10,292 bases of DNA from Paracoccaceae bacterium (GTDB taxonomy: Bacteria > Pseudomonadota > Alphaproteobacteria > Rhodobacterales > Rhodobacteraceae). Under the pieces are notes generated by a model, which did not search any database, was not told the DNA's origin, and saw only the letters and a program-made list of their open reading frames with translations. Shown here piece by piece: positions 1 through 5,820 of this stretch. Location: assembly GCA_003561595.1 (NCBI GenBank), contig PWWF01000065.1, positions 1-10,292 of the forward strand, read 5' to 3'. The number at the start of each line of letters is the position of its first letter. The first letter of the stretch is position 1. Position numbers and translations under genes: made by a program.

Positions 1-194
1 CGCCCTATACGGTTGTGGTGGGGGTTCCCGCTGAAAAGCTGCGCCGCCGCTTTCCCAAGCAGGTCGCGCGACGGCTGACAGAGCTTGCCTGGTGGGACTG
101 GGACCATGACCGCCTGCGCCTGGCGCTGAGTGATTTCCGCCAGATGGAGGTCGAGCGGTTCCTGCAGAAGTATGAGGGCGTGACACTGCACTGA
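1..194 (+). CDS. Hexapeptide-repeat acetyltransferase of phosphonate clusters, 3' end only
   Basis: The coding frame runs from base 3 to a TGA at 192-194, giving the last 63 residues; the 5' part lies outside the window. The fragment begins PYTVVVGVPAEKLRRRFP, the usual exit of a left-handed beta-helix (LbH) acetyltransferase, where a final coil turn carries the VxGxPAK/E motif. It continues with a C-terminal helix containing ELAWWDWDHDRL. That tail is typical of the xenobiotic/chloramphenicol-type LbH acyltransferases found beside C-P lyase genes, often annotated as phosphonate metabolism protein, transferase hexapeptide repeat family. The acyl acceptor is unknown; an aminoalkylphosphonate, by analogy with PhnO, is only an inference. 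It is convergent with the Nudix gene, with nine bases between the stops. Family assignment is fairly secure; specific function is not. Confidence 0.8.
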   Translation, partial: PYTVVVGVPAEKLRRRFPKQVARRLTELAWWDWDHDRLRLALSDFRQMEVERFLQKYEGVTLH

Positions 195-210
195 GCGCTC
201 GGGTCACGCC
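177..210. terminator. Possible bidirectional terminator hairpin
   Basis: GGCGTGAC at 177-184 and GTCACGCC at 203-210 form a perfect 8-bp inverted repeat with an 18-base loop. It spans the stop codons of both converging genes (192-194 plus, 204-206 minus). The loop also holds the palindrome GAGCGCTC (193-200). No T-run follows on either strand, so this is not a classical intrinsic terminator. Placement between tail-to-tail genes is the main argument for a transcription-end or 3'-end-stabilising role. Confidence 0.4.
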
Positions 211-752
211 GCGCGCGTTTGGCTGTCCAGCTTACCCAGAAAACCGGCGATATTGGGATCGGTATCATCCAGCGGCACGGCGTCAAAGGCGAACCAGCGC
301 ATGGCGCGGTATTCGCGCGGGTCAAAATCAGGCATCTGCCCCGCGCTGCCCCGCAATGCATACCAGAGCGACACATCGACATGGGGATGCGCGCCGATGG
401 TTTCCGCGATGGACAGGAACACGGGTGCGTCAAAGAGGAATCGCGCCTGCATGCGCAATTCCTCGCGGCATTCGCGGATGACTGTGTCGCCTGGGTGCTC
501 GCCCGGTTCGACATGGCCGCCCGGGGGCAGCCACAGGCCAGAGCTGATATGATCCCCAAGCAGCACATGGCCCTGATCGACTACCGGAAAATAGCTGACC
601 AGATGCATGTTCGGGGTCGCGGGCGGGGCGCTGCGGCACAGGGGCGCGCCAGAGCGCACCCAAGCCTGCGCCCGCGCCAGATGGTCGCGTTCCAGCGCAT
701 CTGCCGGGCGGATGCGTGCCAGTTCGGCGATGATCTGCTCGGCGTAGTTCAT
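204..752 (-). CDS. Nudix hydrolase, last gene of the phnF-phnM-like unit
   Basis: A 182-residue Nudix-fold pyrophosphohydrolase. A helical N-terminal part (about 1-45, containing RAQAWVRSGAPLCR) precedes the Nudix domain. The Nudix box begins at Gly79 and reads GGHVEPGE, then seven residues, then RECREELRM, so the metal-binding RExxEE core (R93, E94, E97, E98) is intact. The usual Gly of the final EExGU part is Arg100. The start at 752 is preferred over a longer frame (to 848) because it lies seven bases after the stop of the PhnM-like gene and has AGAGG upstream. The extra upstream residues would all overlap that gene. Nudix enzymes cleave nucleoside diphosphate-linked and related pyrophosphate compounds. 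Here the context suggests a triphosphoribosyl- or PRPP-like intermediate of phosphonate breakdown. That substrate is inference. Confidence 0.88.
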   Translation of the reverse strand: MNYAEQIIAELARIRPADALERDHLARAQAWVRSGAPLCRSAPPATPNMHLVSYFPVVDQGHVLLGDHISSGLWLPPGGHVEPGEHPGDTVIRECREELRMQARFLFDAPVFLSIAETIGAHPHVDVSLWYALRGSAGQMPDFDPREYRAMRWFAFDAVPLDDTDPNIAGFLGKLDSQTRAA

Positions 753-759
753 GGCGCCT

Positions 760-1941
760 CTATTGTGCAGCAAACGCGACCGGCGCCGCACCGCGCAGCA
801 TTCGCTGTGCCGCCTGCCCGCTGGCAAAAGCGATCCGCCCGCGGGCAATCGTGGCCTCGATCCGGCGGGTATTGGGGTTCATCACCACCAGATCAGCGCG
901 CTGTCCGGGGGCAAGCCGACCGCGATCCGCAAGCCCCATGATCTGGGCCGGGCGGGTCGAGATCATTTCCCAGGCATGGGCGAAGCTGAGGGCGCGCGCA
1001 TCGGCAATGACCCAGGCCGCCTGCACCAACGCGGGGATGTAGTAATCCGAGATCAACGCGTCGCACAGCCCGTCCTCGATCAGTTCCATCGCCGCGATAT
1101 TGCCCGATTGCGACCCGCCCCGCACGATATTGGGCGCCCCCATCAGCACCGGCTCGCCCGCAGCCTGGGCGGCGCGCGCAGCCTCTGCCGTCGTGGGAAA
1201 TTCGCAGATTGATGCGCCGATGCCGCGAAAGAAGGCGCGCGTTTCGGCAGACGGGTCATCATGCGAGCCCATCATGACACCAGCCTCGCGCAGATCGGCG
1301 GCCAACCCGGTCAGGAAGGCCGGGATATGAGGATCCGCTTCGCCCGCAGCACGGACAATGGCCAGCAGATCATCCGGCAGATGGCCATTCTGCGCGGACC
1401 ACGCGGCAAAACGCTCGGGCCGGTGATCGGCCATTTCCAGCGCCTCGGGCAGGTGATTGTTGAACACGATGTAATCGAGGTGATACTCGCGCACGACCGC
1501 CATCAGCGCGGCGTGATCGTCGGGCATATGCGTCTCGAACCGCAGCTGGATGCGGATATCGGTCATCAACCGATGCGCGATCTGGCGACGGGCCTCCAGC
1601 AGCGCGACGGCCTCATCCGGGGCGCGCGACCCGCCCTCCCATGACCAGCTTTGCGCGAACCATGCGGTCGTCACCCCTTGCGAGGCCAGTTCCACATCCG
1701 CCGATTGCAGCGCGGCGCGCTTTTCAAAGGGCGCGCTGGGGCGGGGGCGGACATGGCGCTCGAACCCGTCGCCATGCAGATCGACAATACCGGGCAGCAG
1801 CCAGTAGCCGGACAGATCAATCTCATGCGCGCACGGCGCAGACGGCACGATACTCTCGTCGCAGATTGTGATGTCGCAATCTTCAAGCGCACCGTTCAAA
1901 AGGCACAAGGCGCCGGTCAGGCGCATTTCTCCGGTCGTCAT
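760..1941 (-). CDS. phnM: PhnM-like amidohydrolase (second, divergent PhnM paralogue)
   Basis: A 393-residue metal-dependent amidohydrolase of the PhnM family. PhnM proper releases pyrophosphate from alpha-D-ribose 1-methylphosphonate 5-triphosphate. Visible motifs are LLPGIVDLHGDGFERH (H56xD58, metal site), SHDD (226-229), EFPTT (247-251), MGAPN followed by RGGS and SGN (267-281), and SDYYIP (298-303). All are shared with the second PhnM of this window. It differs in the middle: canonical MDHTPGQRQF is replaced by FNNHLPEALE around 160-169, and the segment after strand 3 reads AWFAQSWSWEGG. The substrate may therefore differ. The start at 1941 has AAGGGA about seven bases upstream; a longer frame to 2067 would run into phnF and lacks family resemblance. 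It lies 49 bases after phnF and seven before the Nudix gene, so co-transcription is likely. The PhnM-family call is secure; the exact reaction is not. Confidence 0.85.
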   Translation of the reverse strand: MTTGEMRLTGALCLLNGALEDCDITICDESIVPSAPCAHEIDLSGYWLLPGIVDLHGDGFERHVRPRPSAPFEKRAALQSADVELASQGVTTAWFAQSWSWEGGSRAPDEAVALLEARRQIAHRLMTDIRIQLRFETHMPDDHAALMAVVREYHLDYIVFNNHLPEALEMADHRPERFAAWSAQNGHLPDDLLAIVRAAGEADPHIPAFLTGLAADLREAGVMMGSHDDPSAETRAFFRGIGASICEFPTTAEAARAAQAAGEPVLMGAPNIVRGGSQSGNIAAMELIEDGLCDALISDYYIPALVQAAWVIADARALSFAHAWEMISTRPAQIMGLADRGRLAPGQRADLVVMNPNTRRIEATIARGRIAFASGQAAQRMLRGAAPVAFAAQ

Positions 1942-1966
1942 TTCAGTTCCCTTCGCATTTGCGCCC

Positions 1967-1982
1967 TTCCCTAGATGGGGAA
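1967..1982. other. Small hairpin between phnF and the phnM-like gene
   Basis: TTCCC at 1967-1971 and GGGAA at 1978-1982 can pair around a 6-base loop in the 49-base gap between phnF and the phnM-like gene. The stem is short. It may be chance or a minor processing or attenuation element. Nothing else supports a role. Confidence 0.2.
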
Positions 1983-1990
1983 TGTTGCAA

Positions 1991-2725
1991 TCACATGACG
2001 CCATCGGGGGTATCTGGCCCCTCCAGCACCAGTTCGACGCGCGCGCCCACGAAATAGGTTCGGCCAAATTCCACCGGAATGCCAGAGCCGTCTATATTAA
2101 TTGCCTCGGACAGAATGAGCGCATCGCCGACTGCAATCTCCAGCAGCCTTGCCTGCAACGCATTGGCATTATGCCCGGTCAGATGGGTGGAGGCGCGGAC
2201 ATAGTCGCTGATTCCCGCCTGGGCCAGCGCGTCCGTGACCGAGGACAGCGCGCGCAGCCCCGCATCCAGGTCGGGCAATCGGGTGGCGCAGAAACTCGAT
2301 CGGGCCAGTGAAACCGGCAGGTCATCGGCCAGGCTGATCGCTTCGACCACATGCACAGGCGCGCCAGCCGCGATATCCAGCGCGCGCGCCTCGGCGGCAG
2401 AGGCGGCTTGCCGGGTCAGGCTGAGCAGCTTGCGCGACGGGCTTCGCCCTGCCGAGAGCAGGTTCTGCCGAAATCGCGTGCGTCGCCCGATCGGATAGCG
2501 CAACGGCGCCGCCCGCACGAACACCCCGGCCCCGCGCCGTGCATGCACCAGCCCCTCGTCAGACAGCGCCTGTAGCGCGCGCCGCACCGTGTGGCGGTTC
2601 ACGTCGAAGCGTTTTGCCAGCAGCGCTTCGCTTGGCAGCCGGGTGCCTGCGGGCCATGCGCCCTGCGCGATCTCTGCACGCAACGTGTCGGTTATTTTCT
2701 TCCACAGCGGCTCAGTTACGGTCAT
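1991..2725 (-). CDS. phnF: GntR-family transcriptional regulator PhnF
   Basis: A 244-residue regulator of the GntR/HutC type. Residues 6-70 form the winged helix-turn-helix, starting PLWKKITDTLRAEI, with the recognition region SEALLAKRFDVNRHTVRRAL and the wing HARRGAGVFV. Residues from about 80 to 240 form a UTRA ligand-binding domain. PhnF proteins are usually repressors of C-P lyase genes that respond to phosphate or phosphonate-related ligands. The gene is divergent from phnG, with 87 bases between the starts. It leads a minus-strand unit that also carries the PhnM-like and Nudix genes. Candidate operators lie in the shared gap, one next to its own start codon, which fits autoregulation. 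The start at 2725 gives a normal-length N-terminus; its Shine-Dalgarno (GAAAG) is weak. The family call is secure and the phnF name follows from context. Confidence 0.93.
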   Translation of the reverse strand: MTVTEPLWKKITDTLRAEIAQGAWPAGTRLPSEALLAKRFDVNRHTVRRALQALSDEGLVHARRGAGVFVRAAPLRYPIGRRTRFRQNLLSAGRSPSRKLLSLTRQAASAAEARALDIAAGAPVHVVEAISLADDLPVSLARSSFCATRLPDLDAGLRALSSVTDALAQAGISDYVRASTHLTGHNANALQARLLEIAVGDALILSEAINIDGSGIPVEFGRTYFVGARVELVLEGPDTPDGVM

Positions 2726-2728
2726 GTC

Positions 2729-2741
2729 GTGAAACTTTCAC
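2729..2741. promoter_or_regulatory. Palindrome at the phnF start, candidate operator
   Basis: GTGAAA-C-TTTCAC is a perfect palindrome with 6-base arms and one central base. Its near edge is three bases upstream of the phnF start codon, and it covers the position where the phnF Shine-Dalgarno would be. A dimeric GntR regulator bound here could block phnF transcription or translation initiation. It could instead be a site for another regulator. No protein-DNA evidence is available from sequence alone. Confidence 0.4.
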
Positions 2742-2751
2742 AAAATTCCTT

Positions 2752-2780
2752 TTGATTAAAACTAGTCAACAGCGTATTTG
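2752..2780 (+). promoter_or_regulatory. Possible phnG promoter (-35/-10)
   Basis: TTGATT at 2752-2757 and TATTTG at 2775-2780 are separated by 17 bases, upstream of phnG and overlapping the large inverted repeat. The match to a sigma70-type promoter is moderate: good -35, poor -10. The overlap with the inverted repeat would fit repression by PhnF. Confidence 0.3.
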
Positions 2781-2787
2781 TCTAGTT
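2760..2787. promoter_or_regulatory. Inverted repeat between phnF and phnG, candidate PhnF operator
   Basis: AACTAGTCAA (2760-2769) and TTGTCTAGTT (2778-2787) are 10-base inverted arms with one mismatch, separated by 8 bases. A further copy of TTGTCTA follows immediately (2786-2792), making a tandem repeat with an 8-base period. The region is AT-rich compared with its surroundings and is the only intergenic space between the divergent units. These features suit a dimeric GntR/HutC regulator controlling phnG and possibly phnF. Assignment to PhnF is inferred from position. Confidence 0.5.
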
Positions 2788-2812
2788 GTCTATAGCTAGA
2801 TTGGTCCTGAGA

Positions 2813-3253
2813 ATGTCTGCACAGCCCCTCTCCCGCCGCGACTGGCTTGGCCTGATTGCACGCGCGCCGATGGCACGGCTTGGCGCGCTCTGGCCCGATG
2901 ATCCGCCTGAATTCACCTGGCTGCGCAAGCCCGAGGTCGGGGCGATGATGGTGCAGGGCCGCGCGGGGGCCGTGGGCGCGGCGTTCAATCTGGGCGAAGT
3001 GACGGTCACGCGCGCCTCGGTCCGGTTGCCCTGCGGGACCATCGGTCACGCGCTGGTGCAGGGCCGCGACACGCGCAAGGCAGAGCGTGCCGCACTGCTG
3101 GATGCGCTGTTGCAAACCGAACACGAGGAACAATTGCAGGCGACCGTGCTGGCCCCCTTGCAAGCCGCCGAGCAGGAGGAGGCCGAGACGCGCGCGCGCC
3201 GCGCGGCGGCCACCAAGGTCGATTTCTTTACGATGGTGCGGGGCGAAGGATGA
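2813..3253 (+). CDS. phnG: C-P lyase core complex subunit PhnG
   Basis: A 146-residue PhnG, close to the usual length of about 150. The N-terminus SRRDWLGLIARAPMARLGALW matches the family opening, in which an Arg/Trp helix precedes a conserved ARAP-type turn. The C-terminus ends in an Ala/Arg/Glu-rich helix and KVDFFTMVRG. PhnG pairs with PhnI in the PhnGHIJ core complex, which transfers the phosphonate onto C1 of the ribose of ATP and releases adenine; PhnG has no known separate activity. The ATG at 2813 is chosen over an in-frame TTG at 2786 because the latter lies inside the inverted repeat and adds non-conserved residues. The Shine-Dalgarno is weak. It is the first gene of the main operon, and its TGA overlaps the phnH ATG by four bases. 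Confidence 0.95.
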   Translation: MSAQPLSRRDWLGLIARAPMARLGALWPDDPPEFTWLRKPEVGAMMVQGRAGAVGAAFNLGEVTVTRASVRLPCGTIGHALVQGRDTRKAERAALLDALLQTEHEEQLQATVLAPLQAAEQEEAETRARRAAATKVDFFTMVRGEG

Positions 3254-3816
3254 GCATGCAACTGACCCAAGGCTTTGCCGACCCGGCCATTGAGGCCGCG
3301 CGCGTCTTTCGCATCGTGCTTGATGCGATGTCCCATCCGGCGCGGATTGTGACGCTGCCCGAGATCGACGCGCCCGCCCCCTGTTCCCCGGCGGCAGCAG
3401 CGGTCCTGCTGACACTGGTCGATGGCACCACGCCGCTGCATCTGGCAGGGGCGCATGATTGCGAGGCGATGCGCGACTGGGTGCGCTTTCATCTGGGCGC
3501 ACCGCTGGTCGGCCCGCAAGACGCGGCCTTTGCGTTGGGCATATGGGACGCGCTGGGGCCGCTGTCGGCCTATCCTCAGGGCAGCGCAGAATATCCCGAC
3601 CGCGCGGCAACGCTGATCGTGGACGATATGGCGCTGCGCAGCAAGGGTGCGCGCCTGACCGGACCGGGCATCGCGCATGAGGCATTTCTCTCCCTGCCGG
3701 ATGTCGCCGCGCTGCAAGTAAATGCGGCGCAGTTCCCGAGGGGCGTGGATTTTCTGTTCGCCAGTGGCGCGCAGCTTGCAGCCCTGCCGCGCTCGACACA
3801 GATCGGGGGTGCGTGA
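3250..3816 (+). CDS. phnH: C-P lyase core complex subunit PhnH
   Basis: A 188-residue PhnH, near the 194 residues of the E. coli protein. The start region QLTQGFADPAIEAARVFRIVLDAMSHPAR is the family signature, in which GFxDP and the MSHPG/AR turn are conserved. PhnH has a fold related to PLP-dependent transferases but binds no PLP. It forms part of the PhnGHIJ core and is required for its assembly. Two starts are possible. ATG at 3250 overlaps the phnG stop (ATGA). ATG at 3256 has GAAGGA (3245-3250) at good spacing and may be the main one; it would remove two residues. The stop is followed at once by phnI. Confidence 0.95.
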   Translation: MSMQLTQGFADPAIEAARVFRIVLDAMSHPARIVTLPEIDAPAPCSPAAAAVLLTLVDGTTPLHLAGAHDCEAMRDWVRFHLGAPLVGPQDAAFALGIWDALGPLSAYPQGSAEYPDRAATLIVDDMALRSKGARLTGPGIAHEAFLSLPDVAALQVNAAQFPRGVDFLFASGAQLAALPRSTQIGGA

Positions 3817-4895
3817 TGTATGTGGCTGTCAAAGGCGGCGAACGCGCGATCGAGAATGCCCATGCCTGGCTGGATGACGCCCGGCGCGGGGATCGGGATG
3901 TGCCCGATCTGGGTCTGGCGCAGATCCGCGAACAGCTTGCGCTGGCGGTGGATCGCGTGATGGCCGAGGGCTCGCTCTATGATCCCGATCTGGCTGCGCT
4001 CGCGCTCAAACAGGCGCGCGGCGATGTGATCGAGGCGGTGTTCCTGACCCGCGCCTTTCGCACCACCCTGCCCCGGTTTGGCGCCAGCCTGCCAGTTGAC
4101 ACCGGCGCAATGCAGATCCTGCGCCGGATATCAGCAACCTACAAGGATGCGCCGGGCGGGCAGGTGCTGGGGCCGACATTCGATTACACGCATCGCCTGC
4201 TGGATTTCGACCTGGCCCAGGCACCCGAGGTTGCGCCGGCGCCAGAGATCGAGGCCCGCCCCGCGGACACGCCGCATATCCTGTCGCATCTGGACGCAGA
4301 AGGGCTGATGCAGGGCGAAACTCCGGGCGGGTCAGAGGTGCCGGACCTGACCCGCACGCCGCTGGAATTCCCGGCCGAGCGCGCGTTGCGCCTGCAGGCG
4401 CTGGCGCGTGGCGATGAAGGGTTTTTGCTGTCCCTGGCCTATTCGACCCAGCGCGGCTATGGGCGCAATCATGCCTTTGTCGGTGAATTGCGGATCGGGC
4501 ATGTGCGGGTCTCGGCCCATCTGCCGGAACTGGGCTTCGAGATCGAGTTTGCCGAGATCGAGCTGACCGAATGCGAGAGCGTGAACCAGTTCCAGGGCTC
4601 GAAAACCGAACCTGCGCAATTCACCCGTGGCTATGGGCTGGTCTTTGGTCAATCCGAACGCAAGGCGATTTCCATGGCGCTGGTGGATCGCGCGCTGCGT
4701 GCACGGGAACTGGGCGAGGACATGGACGGCGCGCCTGCGCAGGACGAGGAATTCGTGCTGTCGCATTGCGACAATATCCAGTCGAGCGGCTTTCTGGAGC
4801 ATATCAAGCTGCCCCATTACGTCGATTTTCAGGCCGAACTGGAACTGATCCGCAAGATGCGGCGCGATGCGGCGGCGCGGCAGGCAGCAGAATGA
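3816..4895 (+). CDS. phnI: C-P lyase core complex subunit PhnI
   Basis: A 359-residue PhnI, the subunit with ATP/GTP nucleosidase activity that, with PhnG, H and L, yields the triphosphoribosyl phosphonate. It opens MYVAVKGGERAIENAH, the typical PhnI start. The C-terminal third carries the strongly conserved ELTECESVNQFQGSKTEPAQ and GYGLVFGQSERKA blocks, and SHCDNIQSSGFLEHIKLPHYVDFQAEL near the end is split across residues of about 313-340. The His pair in HIKLPH (about 329 and 334) has the spacing of the E. coli histidines described at the metal site facing PhnJ. ATG 3816 is used; its A is the last base of the phnH stop. An adjacent GTG at 3813 would add one residue. A 76-base structured gap follows before phnJ. 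Confidence 0.95.
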   Translation: MYVAVKGGERAIENAHAWLDDARRGDRDVPDLGLAQIREQLALAVDRVMAEGSLYDPDLAALALKQARGDVIEAVFLTRAFRTTLPRFGASLPVDTGAMQILRRISATYKDAPGGQVLGPTFDYTHRLLDFDLAQAPEVAPAPEIEARPADTPHILSHLDAEGLMQGETPGGSEVPDLTRTPLEFPAERALRLQALARGDEGFLLSLAYSTQRGYGRNHAFVGELRIGHVRVSAHLPELGFEIEFAEIELTECESVNQFQGSKTEPAQFTRGYGLVFGQSERKAISMALVDRALRARELGEDMDGAPAQDEEFVLSHCDNIQSSGFLEHIKLPHYVDFQAELELIRKMRRDAAARQAAE

Positions 4896-4975
4896 ACGCT
4901 TGCGACATACAGGCGCGCCCTTGCGTCGCCCACCCACCCACCCGCTCCGCAAGGGCGCGCAGGAGGATGCCATGA
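4892..4975 (+). CDS. 27-codon mini-ORF bridging phnI and phnJ (speculative)
   Basis: An ATG at 4892 overlaps the phnI stop (ATGA), and its frame ends at TGA 4973-4975, overlapping the phnJ start (ATGA). The 27-residue product begins MNACDIQARPCVAHPP and ends in an Arg-rich stretch. I recognise no family. It is fully inside the hairpin region and has no clear Shine-Dalgarno of its own. Its possible role is to carry terminating ribosomes from phnI to phnJ through the hairpin rather than to make a working peptide. It may be coincidental. Confidence 0.25.
   Translation: MNACDIQARPCVAHPPTRSARARRRMP
4913..4960 (+). promoter_or_regulatory. Perfect 13-bp hairpin directly before the phnJ ribosome binding site
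   Basis: GCGCGCCCTTGCG (4913-4925) and CGCAAGGGCGCGC (4948-4960) are exact reverse complements with a 22-base, C-rich loop. The 3' arm ends one base before AGGAGG (4961-4966), the phnJ Shine-Dalgarno. In mRNA this would be very stable. It could block or stall ribosomes, mark an RNase site, protect the upstream message, or cause partial termination; there is no U-run. Its loop holds a G-quadruplex motif on the opposite strand. Confidence 0.7.
4929..4943 (-). other. G-quadruplex motif on the minus (template) strand
   Basis: The plus strand has four CCC runs separated by single A bases, so the minus strand reads GGGTGGGTGGGTGGG. Four G3 tracts with single-base loops are the most stable class of intramolecular parallel quadruplex. 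It occupies the loop of the 13-bp inverted repeat on the strand used as template for phnJ. Confidence 0.6.
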
Positions 4976-5820
4976 CCGAGTACAATTTCGCCTATCTTGA
5001 TGAGGCTACCAAGCGCATGTTGCGCCGTGCCATCCTCAAGGCCGTGGCCATCCCCGGCTATCAGGTGCCGTTCTCCAGCCGAGAAATGCCCATGCCGTAT
5101 GGCTGGGGCACCGGGGGCGTGCAGGTCACAGCCGCCTGTCTGGTGCCCGAGGATACGCTGAAGGTGATCGACCAGGGGGCCGATGACACCACCAACGCAG
5201 TCTCGATCCGCAAGTTCTTTGCGCGTGTCGCGCATGTGGCCACGACCGAGGCCACAGCAGAGGCCAGCGTGATCCAGACGCGCCACCGCATCCCCGAACG
5301 CCCCCTGACTGACGGGCAGATCCTTGTCTTTCAGGTGCCGATCCCCGAACCCCTGCGCTTTCTGGAGCCGCGCGAGACCGAGACCCGCACCATGCACGCG
5401 CTGGAAGATTATGGGCTGATGCAGGTGCGGCTGTATGAGGATATCGCCAGGCATGGCGAGATTGCGCGCGCCTATGCCTATCCTGTGCGGGTCGAAGGGC
5501 GCTATATCATGGACCCCTCCCCGATCCCGAAATTCGACAATCCCAAGCTGGACAATTCGCCCGCGCTGCAATTGTTCGGGGCCGGGCGCGAAAGCCGCAT
5601 CTATGCACTGCCGCCCCATACCCGTGTCGAAAGCCTGGATTTCGAGGATTACCCCTTTACCGCCAGCAAGGCCGCAGGTCAGCGCTGCGCCATTTGCGGG
5701 GCAGAGGACAGCTATCTCGACGAGGTCATCACCGATGATGCAGGCGGGCGGATGTTCGTCTGCTCGGACACGGATTACTGCGCCACACGCGTGGCCGCAC
5801 AGGCGGAGGATGCCGCATGA
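4972..5820 (+). CDS. phnJ: C-P lyase catalytic subunit PhnJ (radical SAM)
   Basis: A 282-residue PhnJ, the radical S-adenosylmethionine enzyme that cleaves the C-P bond of 5-phosphoribosyl 1-phosphonate to give the 1,2-cyclic phosphate and a hydrocarbon (methane from methylphosphonate). The C-terminal cysteines are C239, C242, C264 and C270, in the pattern CX2CX21CX5C. This matches the E. coli spacing, where three Cys bind the 4Fe-4S cluster and the last forms the thiyl radical. Gly29 in AIPGYQVPF corresponds to the glycyl-radical position. The start at 4972 follows AGGAGG (4961-4966) by five bases. An upstream in-frame ATG at 4867 would add 35 non-conserved residues overlapping phnI and is rejected. 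The stop overlaps phnK by four bases. Confidence 0.97.
   Translation: MTEYNFAYLDEATKRMLRRAILKAVAIPGYQVPFSSREMPMPYGWGTGGVQVTAACLVPEDTLKVIDQGADDTTNAVSIRKFFARVAHVATTEATAEASVIQTRHRIPERPLTDGQILVFQVPIPEPLRFLEPRETETRTMHALEDYGLMQVRLYEDIARHGEIARAYAYPVRVEGRYIMDPSPIPKFDNPKLDNSPALQLFGAGRESRIYALPPHTRVESLDFEDYPFTASKAAGQRCAICGAEDSYLDEVITDDAGGRMFVCSDTDYCATRVAAQAEDAA

Noticed and set aside
753..848. Longer N-terminus for the Nudix hydrolase, starting at 848
   Set aside because: The added 32 residues overlap the PhnM-like gene, are Arg-rich and not Nudix-like, while ATG 752 has a Shine-Dalgarno and normal spacing.
2775..2800. Tandem TTGTCTA repeats as a PhoB (Pho) box
   Set aside because: Pho boxes have CTGTCAT-like units with an 11-base period. 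Here the period is 8 and the match is poor, so a PhnF site is more likely.
2762..3832. Minus-strand open frame of 356 codons opposite phnG and phnH
   Set aside because: Antisense to conserved genes, Arg/Pro/Ala-rich, no recognisable motifs.
4867..4971. Longer N-terminus for PhnJ, starting at 4867
   Set aside because: The extension overlaps phnI, crosses the hairpin and is not conserved; AGGAGG before 4972 fixes the start.
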